A stretch of 25,635 bases of DNA, taken from contig DASUFK010000137.1 in assembly GCA_036274615.1 (NCBI GenBank), forward strand, positions 1-25,635. The letters run 5' to 3'. The DNA comes from FEN-1219 sp036274615. GTDB lineage: Bacteria; Pseudomonadota; Gammaproteobacteria; Steroidobacterales; Rariloculaceae. Positions 16,567 through 23,484 of the stretch are shown piece after piece; positions within the stretch are counted from its first letter, which is position 1, and every line of letters starts with the position of its first letter. Position numbers and translations under genes: made by a program. The notes below the pieces were generated by a model, which saw only the letters and a program-made list of their open reading frames with translations, did not search any database and was not told the origin of the DNA.

Positions 16567-17307
16567 TCAGTTCTGCGTCTCGTGCGCTACGCGGCCGGCG
16601 TCGCCCATGTCGACGACGTCGAGACGCACGCGCCGCTCGAGCGCCATGCCGTCGGCGTCGACGGCGGTGGCTCCCGTCTCGCCGTCCGCCCTCACGATGA
16701 TTCGCTCGACCGGCATGCCGCCGCGAATCAACGCATCGCGCACGGCGCCCGCGCGCGTGGCGGACAATTGCGCGTTGTACTTCTCGGTGCCGCGCGCGTC
16801 GGCGTAGCCGTCGAGATGGATCACGGTGCCGTCGAGCGGCGCCATCATGCCGCCGAGCTTCGCGAGACGGTCGGCCGTGGCGTCGTCGAGAGTGGCGTCC
16901 TCCGTGCGGAAGAACACCTCCGCGGACAAGGCCTGTTGCAGGTCCTCCCGATGCGCAGCCCGCTCGCTCGCGAGCTCCGCGCTCACGCGCTCGGCATCGC
17001 GCTGATGACGGCCGGCGCGTTGCTCGGCCGTATCCGCGGCGAGTTGCGCGTCGGTGGCCCGCTGCTCGGCGGCGGCGCGCTCCGTCTTCACGTGGTGGAA
17101 CCGGTCGCCGAAGAACCCGCCGAAGGCGGCGCCGAGGATCAACCCGACGGGCCCACCGGCGAGCGCGCCGATCGCGGCGCCGCTGCCGAGGCCGATGCCC
17201 TCCTCCTTGCTCGTGCGCTCCTTGTGCGCGCGGCCCTTTTCCGCGGTCCAGCCCGTGCCGCTGACGACCAGGCTGCCGATCAACAATGCGATGAGTTTCC
17301 TTTGCAT
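16567..17307 (-). CDS. OmpA-family protein with glycine zipper (PdsO-like)
   Basis: This exported protein has 246 residues. The signal peptide is MQRKLIALLIGSLVVSGTGWTA. A glycine-zipper membrane-type segment, GSGAAIGALAGGPVGLILGA (41-60), continues GGFFGD. An Ala/Glu/Arg-rich coiled coil spans about 75-125, and an OmpA-type peptidoglycan-binding domain spans about 128-245. In that domain GYADARGTEKYNAQLSATRAGAV contains the Asp170 and Arg184 expected to bind meso-diaminopimelate. The order signal, glycine zipper, OmpA domain resembles PdsO of the proteobacterial sortase system, but no sortase, histidine kinase or response regulator is adjacent. GAGGAG lies 6 nt before the ATG. Confidence 0.85.
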   Translation of the reverse strand: MQRKLIALLIGSLVVSGTGWTAEKGRAHKERTSKEEGIGLGSGAAIGALAGGPVGLILGAAFGGFFGDRFHHVKTERAAAEQRATDAQLAADTAEQRAGRHQRDAERVSAELASERAAHREDLQQALSAEVFFRTEDATLDDATADRLAKLGGMMAPLDGTVIHLDGYADARGTEKYNAQLSATRAGAVRDALIRGGMPVERIIVRADGETGATAVDADGMALERRVRLDVVDMGDAGRVAHETQN

Positions 17308-17400
17308 GGCTCGCTCCTCGAAGCGTGAGTGGTTGACACGCCTCTATTGCAGCGAACCGGGCTGGCGGCGGAGTGATGGAAAACCGCCGAAGCGCTTAAC

Positions 17401-17420
17401 AATCCTGACGAATTCTGACG
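17401..17420. promoter_or_regulatory. Tandem 10-bp direct repeat, possible operator
   Basis: Two adjacent copies, AATCCTGACG and AATTCTGACG, match at 9 of 10 positions with one-helical-turn spacing. They lie in the 222-bp divergent region between the OmpA-like gene and the sugar dehydrogenase gene. Tandem repeats with this period are typical of response-regulator sites. The rest of this region holds no gene that I can see. Confidence 0.35.
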
Positions 17421-17489
17421 GCCGGGAACCGGAGCTCCGCCGGTCGAGCGCTGGCGGGAGTGCCAGTATGAACGCTACGCACAGCAAGC

Positions 17490-17495
17490 TAAGAT
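17490..17495 (+). promoter_or_regulatory. Candidate -10 element for the sugar dehydrogenase gene
   Basis: TAAGAT lies 34 nt before the ATG. The predicted leader of about 27 nt contains AAGGA, 6 nt before the start codon at 17530. The -35 region is weak. Confidence 0.4.
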
Positions 17496-17529
17496 CTGCG
17501 CGCGACATTCGACAACCCAAGGAAAATCA

Positions 17530-18750
17530 ATGAAGACGTTGGCGCGCTCGACTCTGCTCTATCTTCTCGTGTGCGCCGCGGCGCATGCGCAGGTCAACGC
17601 GGGCGACCAGAAGGCCGATGCAAATCCGCCGTTCACGATGACGCAGGTGGCTACCTTCAACCTGCCGTGGCGCATTGCTTTCCTCCCCGACGGACGGATG
17701 CTCGTGACCGAGAAACCGGGCGGCCTGTGGCTCGTGACGCAGACAGGAGAGAAGACCGCTGTCGCGAACGCACCGGCCGTGCTGCATCAGGGTCAAGGGG
17801 GCATGCTCGGCGTCTTCACCTCGCCCAACTACGCCGCGGACAGCAGCGTGTACCTTACGTATGCGGAGCCCGGCGACGGCGGCTCGAGCCTCGCGCTCGC
17901 GCGCGCGAAGCTCTCGGCCGGCGGCGGCAAGGCGAGCCTCGACGGGCTGCAAGTGATCTGGCGGCAGATGCCGAAAGGCGGCGGCGGCCAGTTCGGCGCG
18001 CAGATCGCGTTCTCTCCGGACGGCCGCTACTTGTTCCTCACCGTGGGTGAACGCCAGCGCATGACGCCCGCCCAAGATCCGGACCAGACGCTCGGCAAGA
18101 TCGTGCGCCTCACGCTCGACGGCAAACCGGCGCCCGGCAATCCGTTCGCCGGAAAGCCGAGCGCATCGAGCGTGCCGCTGATCGCTCCGCCGCGCGACAC
18201 GGAAGCCGCGAAGACGGCCCCGGTGGTGAGCACGTACAACTTCCCGCAGCCGAATCTCGCGCGCGAGGAGACCTGGACCAGCGGCCACCGCACACCGTAC
18301 GGTCTTGCGTTCGCGCCCGACGGCCGCCTCTGGGAGCTCGAGCACGGTCCGCGCGGCGGCGACGAGCTCAACCTCATCGAGCCCGGCAAGAACTATGGAT
18401 GGCCGCTCGTTTCCTACGGCGTCAACTACAACGGCACGCCGATTCCGAGCCACGACACGCGGTCCGATCTGACCAAGCCCGTGATCTATTGGAACCCCGT
18501 GATCGCCCCGGGCAACCTCGTGTTCTATCGCGGCGCCCTGTTCCCGCAGTGGCAGGGCTCGGCGCTGATCGGCGGCATGGGGAGTCAGTCGCTGAGCCGC
18601 ATCACCTTCGACGGCAAGGGCGGCGCCACGCCCGCCGAGCGCTGGGCGGTGGGACATCGCGTTCGCGACGTCGAGGTCGCGCCGGACGGCGCGGTGTGGA
18701 TGCTCGAGGACACCGCGTCGGGCGGGCTGTATCGGCTTACGCCGAAGTAG
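17530..18750 (+). CDS. PQQ-dependent sugar dehydrogenase-like beta-propeller (aldose dehydrogenase family)
   Basis: This 406-residue exported protein has a signal peptide ending AAAHA-Q. It is a six-bladed propeller of the soluble glucose/aldose sugar dehydrogenase family, which oxidises sugars in the periplasm using PQQ. Recognisable blades are LPWRIAFLPDGRMLVTEKPG, GQGGMLGVFTSPNY, QIAFSPDGRYLFLTVGERQR, GHRTPYGLAFAPDGRLWELE with HGPRGGDELN, and the C-terminal RDVEVAPDGAVWMLED. In the soluble glucose dehydrogenase prototype the third segment contains an active-site arginine (SGRLVIG). Here the matching position is glutamine (GAQIAF), which as I recall is shared by a subfamily, so activity on sugars is not assured. 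No PQQ synthesis genes are in the window. AAGGA precedes the ATG, and a terminator follows the gene. Confidence 0.85.
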   Translation: MKTLARSTLLYLLVCAAAHAQVNAGDQKADANPPFTMTQVATFNLPWRIAFLPDGRMLVTEKPGGLWLVTQTGEKTAVANAPAVLHQGQGGMLGVFTSPNYAADSSVYLTYAEPGDGGSSLALARAKLSAGGGKASLDGLQVIWRQMPKGGGGQFGAQIAFSPDGRYLFLTVGERQRMTPAQDPDQTLGKIVRLTLDGKPAPGNPFAGKPSASSVPLIAPPRDTEAAKTAPVVSTYNFPQPNLAREETWTSGHRTPYGLAFAPDGRLWELEHGPRGGDELNLIEPGKNYGWPLVSYGVNYNGTPIPSHDTRSDLTKPVIYWNPVIAPGNLVFYRGALFPQWQGSALIGGMGSQSLSRITFDGKGGATPAERWAVGHRVRDVEVAPDGAVWMLEDTASGGLYRLTPK

Positions 18751-18798
18751 CGAGGCCCACGCTACCGGCCGTCGAGCGCCGTCATTGGAAACCGGTTC

Positions 18799-18824
18799 CC
18801 GCCCCTCCGCTGAGGGGCGGTTTT
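18799..18824 (+). terminator. Rho-independent terminator after the sugar dehydrogenase
   Basis: A 9-bp GC stem (18799-18807 with 18812-18820) with a 4-nt loop is followed directly by TTTT. It begins 48 bp after the stop codon. A second short inverted repeat (8-bp arms, 18842-18859) lies just downstream and may back it up. Confidence 0.85.
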
Positions 18825-18962
18825 CACCGCTTGCGTGCCTCAGCCCTCCCCGGAGGGCTCGACGCCGCCGTATTCCCGGGTCGCACAGCCCACTTCGCCC
18901 GTCCGTCACTGGCACGGCTCGTGCACCATTTGATCGTCACCGGCCGCATGCAAGGTGTCTCG

Positions 18963-19871
18963 ATGAGTTTGACGGAGCTCGTGCCATCCCGGCTCGCCTG
19001 CGGCGTGTTGTTGTCGTCGGCTTTTCTCGCGGGCTGGGCGCCCGACGCTCAGCCCGCGCGCACGCGCACGCCCGCTGCCAAGACGCAGCGCGCCGACGCG
19101 AAGGACGGCAAGCCGCCGTCGTACGACGTGCTGGGCAAGCGTTACCGGGTGCTCGCGTCGAGCGCGGGCTATCGCGAACGCGGCATCGCGTCGTGGTATG
19201 GCCATCCGTTCGACGGCCGGCCGACGTCGAGCGGCGAAACGTACGACATGCACGAGATGACCGCCGCGCACCGCTCGCTGCCGATTCCAACGTGGGTCGA
19301 GGTCACCAACTTGGCCAACGGCAAGCGAGTGACCGTGAAGGTCAACGATCGCGGGCCGTTCGTCGGCAAGCGGCTGATCGACCTCTCGTTCGCCGCAGCC
19401 ACGAAGCTCGACATCGTTCGGAACGGGACGGCACAAGTCGAGGTCCGCGCGCTCCCGGGGCCGCCCGCTCGAACGGCCGAGGGCCGTGAGCGCGCTGCGC
19501 AGCCTGATCCGCCGGCCTCGAAGCCGGAGAGCACGGCGCAAGCGGCAAGACCCGCCCCGCCGGTGAAAGCCTCGGAGCCGACAAAGCCTCCCGAGCCACC
19601 GAAGCCCGTGCAGCTCGATGCACGCACGGAGTCGGAGAGGCTATTCGCCGAAGCCGGCAGGTTCAGAACGCGCGACGACGCCGTGCGCGTCGTCGACGAT
19701 CTCAAGGCGCAAGGATTCGTCAATGCGTTCGTCGTGACGGAGGACGGCCGCCGCAAGTCGATGCATCGCGTGCGTGTCGGGCCCCTGCGCGACGGGGCAG
19801 AAGTGGACACCATGAATGACCGCCTGCGCGAGCTCGGCGCGCGGCGCTCGCACAGCGTCGAGATGCGCTAG
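18963..19871 (+). CDS. rlpA: RlpA-type septal lytic transglycosylase with SPOR domain
   Basis: RlpA cleaves naked glycan strands of peptidoglycan at the division site. The protein has 302 residues. A hydrophobic N-terminus is followed by a double-psi beta-barrel at about 70-165 (RGIASWYGHPFDG, SSGETYDMHEMTAAH, VNDRGPFVGKRLIDLS). The catalytic pair is probably Glu92 and Asp129, with the same 37-residue spacing as in Pseudomonas RlpA. A Pro-rich linker at about 165-220 leads to a C-terminal SPOR domain at about 225-300, which binds denuded septal glycan. The signal sequence ends FLAGW, where RlpA lipoproteins normally have LAGC, so the lipidation cysteine is replaced by Trp25 (TGG at 19035-19037). 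The ATG at 18963 was chosen for the AAGG 7 nt upstream; an ATG at 18948 is also possible. Confidence 0.9.
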   Translation: MSLTELVPSRLACGVLLSSAFLAGWAPDAQPARTRTPAAKTQRADAKDGKPPSYDVLGKRYRVLASSAGYRERGIASWYGHPFDGRPTSSGETYDMHEMTAAHRSLPIPTWVEVTNLANGKRVTVKVNDRGPFVGKRLIDLSFAAATKLDIVRNGTAQVEVRALPGPPARTAEGRERAAQPDPPASKPESTAQAARPAPPVKASEPTKPPEPPKPVQLDARTESERLFAEAGRFRTRDDAVRVVDDLKAQGFVNAFVVTEDGRRKSMHRVRVGPLRDGAEVDTMNDRLRELGARRSHSVEMR

Positions 19872-19879
19872 GAGCCTAG

Positions 19880-20770
19880 TTACTGCCAGCCGCCCGACCG
19901 AAGCTCCACCGGCAAGATCTTCATGAACGCTTCGACGGCGTGGATCTGACCGTCGTAGACCTTGAAACTCTCCCACACCGTGAGCTGGTCGCCGCCCTCC
20001 TGACGCACACCCCACGCCATGCGCAACCAGACGATGCCCATACGCTCGTCGACGCCGATCACGCGCGTCTGCACGTCGCCGAGCCGCTCGAAGATCGCGA
20101 GCGACTGCGTCGAGATATCCTGGCAGCCGGATGCGAACTTGCAGTCCGGTCCGGCCATGACCTGGCCGTTCTCGTAGCGGTAGGCGTTCGGCGCGAACGG
20201 CGCGTTCACTGCCGCAAAGGTCTTGGCCTCGTTGAGGCCGGCGGGATAGTGCATCGCCGCCTTGATCGCGTCCTCGCGCGACGCAAGCTGCTCCGGCCGC
20301 GGCGCATAGTTCATCTCCTCGCTCGGCACGCTCAGACCGTCGATGTTGAAGATGAGGCCCTCGCTGCGGCTGCGCGTCGCCACCGTCTCGATCTCGGTGA
20401 TCTTGCGGTCCACCACTTTGAGACGCACGACGAGCATCACCGGGGCGCCCACTTCTTCCACGACGACGTCAGCGCCCGCCATTCCGGCGCGCTCGTCGAG
20501 GATGTCCTGGCGAAACCCTCGCAGCCGCGTCACCGTGCCGAAGAGGCCGACCTTGTCGAGCGGCTTCTCGATGGCGTCCTCGGTCACGCGCACGTTGGCG
20601 GCGACGGGTACCTTGCTCGCGTCGTGCTCAACGAGCGCATACAGGAAGGTAGTCATCACGCCGCGCAGACACTCGCGGTCGCAGACCGCTCCTTGAGCGG
20701 CTGCCGCGGGCCGCCCCGCCATGGCGAACAGCGTCAACAATCCGACGACCAGCAGCCTCTTCGTGCTCAT
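19880..20770 (-). CDS. Secreted protein of unknown function (DUF8021/NTF2-like)
   Basis: This 296-residue protein has a signal peptide (KRLLVVGLLTLFAMAGRPAAAAQG). The mature part starts with a Cys pair, VCDRECL, then LRGVMTTFLYALVEHDASKVP and VAANVRVTEDAIEKPL. This resembles secreted SnoaL/NTF2-like domains I associate with DUF8021, which often contain ALxxHDPSxxPLxxxVRxTEN. A second pair of cysteines lies in PDCKFASGCQD, and the C-terminal half (LGDVQTRVIGVDERMGIVW...) may be a second copy of the fold. No catalytic residues stand out and I cannot assign a function. GAGGGGG lies 4 nt before the ATG at 20770. It converges on rlpA with 8 bp between stops, and is divergent from the LysM gene across 183 bp. 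Confidence 0.72.
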   Translation of the reverse strand: MSTKRLLVVGLLTLFAMAGRPAAAAQGAVCDRECLRGVMTTFLYALVEHDASKVPVAANVRVTEDAIEKPLDKVGLFGTVTRLRGFRQDILDERAGMAGADVVVEEVGAPVMLVVRLKVVDRKITEIETVATRSRSEGLIFNIDGLSVPSEEMNYAPRPEQLASREDAIKAAMHYPAGLNEAKTFAAVNAPFAPNAYRYENGQVMAGPDCKFASGCQDISTQSLAIFERLGDVQTRVIGVDERMGIVWLRMAWGVRQEGGDQLTVWESFKVYDGQIHAVEAFMKILPVELRSGGWQ

Positions 20771-20837
20771 GTTTCCCCCTCGGCGTCCGCGCTGCATTCT
20801 GTACAACAAGTCGGCGCCGCGGCAACCCTGGATTCCC

Positions 20838-20867
20838 TTGCGAGGCGGAATCGGCTGCCGCTACACT
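20838..20867 (+). promoter_or_regulatory. Sigma-70-like promoter for the LysM-metzincin genes
   Basis: TTGCGA (20838-20843), an 18-bp spacer and TACACT (20862-20867) fit a housekeeping promoter. It would give a leader of about 80 nt before the ATG at 20954. It lies in the divergent region shared with the DUF8021-like gene. Confidence 0.4.
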
Positions 20868-20953
20868 CCTCGAAGGCTTCACCGCCCGCGCCGACGCAAC
20901 CAGAAGCGACAAGAACGCAAGACGCGCTTACCACGACCCCACGAGCCGACCCA

Positions 20954-21697
20954 ATGCCGACCAAGCACAAGGTCAAAGCCGGCGATTGCATCGCGAGCAT
21001 CGCGTTCGAGAATGGATTCTTCTGGCGCACGGTGTGGGAAGACGCCGCCAACGCGGCACTCAAGCGCAAACGCAAGAGCCCTTTCCAATTGCTGGAGGGC
21101 GACGAGGTCCAGGTTCCCGACCTGCGCAAGAAGGAAGAGTCGCGAGCGTCCGAGCAGCGCCACCGATTCAAGCTCAAGGGTGTGCCGGCCGTGCTCATCA
21201 TCGCCATCCGCCACCACGCGCCGGACGAGGACGAGCAAGAGGCCACGCGCCCGGAGGAAGATCCTCAGGAGGATCCACAGAGCGCCACCTTGAGCGATCC
21301 CGACGAGCGGAATCTCGAGGAAGAGCCGGCCGCGAACGTGGACTACCGCGTGGACATCGAAGGACGCACGATCCGCGGCAAGACCGACGACGAAGGCAAG
21401 GTGCGGATCACGATCATGCCGAACGATCGAGAAGGCATGCTCACGATCGAGCCCGGCACGCAGCGCGAGCGCAAGATGCCGCTCAAGCTCGGCGGCCTCG
21501 ACCCGATCGACAGCAACACCGGCGTCGCGCAGCGCTTGAACAACTTGGGGCTGGGCCCCGTCTCCACGGAGCCCGGCGTCACCGCGGAAGAGCTGGCGTC
21601 CGCCGTGAGCGCGTTCCAAGACGCGAGCGGGTTGTCGCCCACGGGCAGTCTCGACGACACCACGCGCAACCGGCTCAAAGAGCTGCACGGTAGTTGA
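20954..21697 (+). CDS. LysM-like / peptidoglycan-binding domain protein
   Basis: This 247-residue protein has no signal peptide. Residues 1-55 form a LysM-like module (HKVKAGDCIASIAFENGF through EGDEVQVPDL). A conserved RHRFKLKGVPAVL segment follows. An acidic linker, DEDEQEATRPEEDPQEDPQ, lies around 95-115. A small beta-sandwich-like region (VDYRVDIEGRTIRGKTDDEGK) follows, and residues about 188-247 form a PG_binding_1-type helical domain ending SPTGSLDDTTRNRLKEL. Proteins with this order of parts are, from my recollection, common near type VI secretion or similar effector loci. The role is unknown and may be carrying or anchoring a partner on peptidoglycan. The metzincin gene starts 3 bp after its stop, so the two products probably work together. 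No strong Shine-Dalgarno is seen. Confidence 0.8.
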   Translation: MPTKHKVKAGDCIASIAFENGFFWRTVWEDAANAALKRKRKSPFQLLEGDEVQVPDLRKKEESRASEQRHRFKLKGVPAVLIIAIRHHAPDEDEQEATRPEEDPQEDPQSATLSDPDERNLEEEPAANVDYRVDIEGRTIRGKTDDEGKVRITIMPNDREGMLTIEPGTQRERKMPLKLGGLDPIDSNTGVAQRLNNLGLGPVSTEPGVTAEELASAVSAFQDASGLSPTGSLDDTTRNRLKELHGS

Positions 21698-21700
21698 GCG

Positions 21701-23449
21701 ATGGCCACTCCCACTCGGCAGTTACGCTTCGCGTTCCACCGGCTCACCTTTCGCAGCGGCGCCGGCATCCGCGGCCGCACCGACGTGGCGATCGAGATCC
21801 AAGTCGACGGCACCTACGTGAACAACCCGTACGACTTGCCCATTCAAGTGCGCCCGCGGGCCACGGTCGACATCGACGCGCTCGGCTGGGCCGGAGAGCT
21901 CGACGCGGCTGACCGCACCGACGTGATCCCGGTGAGGGTGCTCGCGCGCTTCGACGAGCCGGGCAACACCAACGCGATCGGCGAGATCACGCGCAACATC
22001 GCGTGGCCGTTTCAACCCCGGCACTTCCGCGACACGGTGGCGGGTTTCATCGTGGACTGGGAGATCGTGCACGTCGAGGACCCCAACGTTCCGCCCCCGG
22101 TGGGTGCGGCCGTATGCCGCGAGGACGCGGACGGCGGCGTCATGTACAGCACCGTGGGCCCCACCGCGCCGACCCGCGTGGTGATCGCGATGCACGACGT
22201 GATCCCCGTGCCGCCGCAGGAGCGCGCCCCCACGCTGCCGCGGTTCCCACGCGGCACGCCGGCGGCGTTCACCGACCATAGGGCCTATACCGCGGCGCAG
22301 CTCTCGGGCGGCGCGATCAACATGATCGAGAACCCGGCGTGCATCCCGATCATGCCGAGCGGCACGACGCTCGACGATTCCAACTGCAGCCGCTTCCGCA
22401 TCACCTATTACCGGCCGCGCACGCTCGCCTTCGCGGAAGACGACGCGCGCCTCGAATGGAACATCGTGTCGTTGGCCGACGGCGGCGACGCGGCATTCCA
22501 CGGCCGGAGCACGGGCACCAAGATCGCGTTGCACGGAGTCGCGCGCGGCGAGATCGGGCTCGAGTGCCGGTTCCTCGACACGCTGGTCGCCCAATATCGG
22601 GTGATGGTGGAGCCGCTCGTGAAGGTGCCGTGCCGGTTTACCGAGCTCCACGGGAGCACCAACCCGAGGCAAAGAGCCCTCCGAGCGCGCTTCGGACCGG
22701 CCAGGATGCAGGGACACCTGAAGTTCGCCAATCAGTTCCTCTGGCAGCTCGGTCTGCAGCTCGAGCCGGACACCGACGCGAGCGTGGGCTGGTTGCCGCG
22801 CGGCGTCGCGGCGGCCAACGTTCAGCCGGTCGCCGGCCAGGACGGTTTCTTCACGGCGATCGTGCCGCGGGGCTGGACGGCCGGCTTCGACCCGAGCGTG
22901 CGGCGCGCGTCCGCCGTGAACTCGCGCGAGTGGGTGGTCAACTTCGCCTACGTCGCGAGCGCCGTGCTCGCCGGAATGGTGGTGTACGGAGAGGCGCAGT
23001 CGTTCGAAACCTCGGGCGGCAACGTAACGGACAACGGTACTCCGAGCACGTCATGGATCAGCCCGTCGGGCGTGCGGCCGGCCGCCGAGGCTCGCGAGCA
23101 CAAGATGCGCATCTTCGCGACCCTGCCGCATCCGACCCTCGCGCACCGCTTCGCGCTGTACGTCACCAACGCCAACCCGGACGACTTCTTCGCCGCCGGG
23201 ACGGTGGCGCACGAGTTCGGCCACGCGCTCGGGCTCATGCACCGCCTCGAGTGGCCGGGGCTGCGCAGTTGCGGCGTGCAGTACCCGTGGAACGAGAACC
23301 TCATGCACCGCGAGAATCCGACCACGATCTCGCAGGATCTGGACATCATTCAGGCGCGAGCCGTGCGCAGGAGCCCCCTCGTTACGCACTGGGCCGCACC
23401 GCCGCCTCCGCCGCCTCCTCCACCCCCGCCCCCGATCGTTGGGCCCTGA
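21701..23449 (+). CDS. Metzincin-type zinc metalloprotease with proline tail
   Basis: This 582-residue protein has a full metzincin zinc site: HEFGHALGLMH at 504-514 (His504, Glu505, His508, Gly511, His514), with a candidate Met-turn Met535 in NENLMHREN 21 residues later. About 500 residues of beta-rich sequence that I do not recognise precede the catalytic domain. The C-terminus holds 12 consecutive prolines (mixed codons, so not a slippage tract) before IVGP. There is no signal peptide (MATPTRQLRFAFHR), so export, if any, would need a dedicated system or the LysM partner encoded 3 bp upstream. A toxin or effector role is possible, but so is a housekeeping cell-envelope protease. No obvious inhibitor gene is adjacent, unless the next gene serves that purpose. 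Confidence 0.8.
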   Translation: MATPTRQLRFAFHRLTFRSGAGIRGRTDVAIEIQVDGTYVNNPYDLPIQVRPRATVDIDALGWAGELDAADRTDVIPVRVLARFDEPGNTNAIGEITRNIAWPFQPRHFRDTVAGFIVDWEIVHVEDPNVPPPVGAAVCREDADGGVMYSTVGPTAPTRVVIAMHDVIPVPPQERAPTLPRFPRGTPAAFTDHRAYTAAQLSGGAINMIENPACIPIMPSGTTLDDSNCSRFRITYYRPRTLAFAEDDARLEWNIVSLADGGDAAFHGRSTGTKIALHGVARGEIGLECRFLDTLVAQYRVMVEPLVKVPCRFTELHGSTNPRQRALRARFGPARMQGHLKFANQFLWQLGLQLEPDTDASVGWLPRGVAAANVQPVAGQDGFFTAIVPRGWTAGFDPSVRRASAVNSREWVVNFAYVASAVLAGMVVYGEAQSFETSGGNVTDNGTPSTSWISPSGVRPAAEAREHKMRIFATLPHPTLAHRFALYVTNANPDDFFAAGTVAHEFGHALGLMHRLEWPGLRSCGVQYPWNENLMHRENPTTISQDLDIIQARAVRRSPLVTHWAAPPPPPPPPPPPPIVGP

Positions 23450-23471
23450 TGCTACCGAGAGCCGTATAGCC

Positions 23472-23477
23472 TAGAGT
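23472..23477 (+). promoter_or_regulatory. -10 hexamer for the gene at 23485, probable leaderless start
   Basis: TAGAGT is followed by exactly 7 nt and the ATG at 23485, with no Shine-Dalgarno. An in-frame GTG at 23476 overlaps the hexamer and is unlikely to be the start. A second -10-like TATAGC lies at 23465-23470. Confidence 0.42.
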
Positions 23478-23484
23478 GCCCGCC

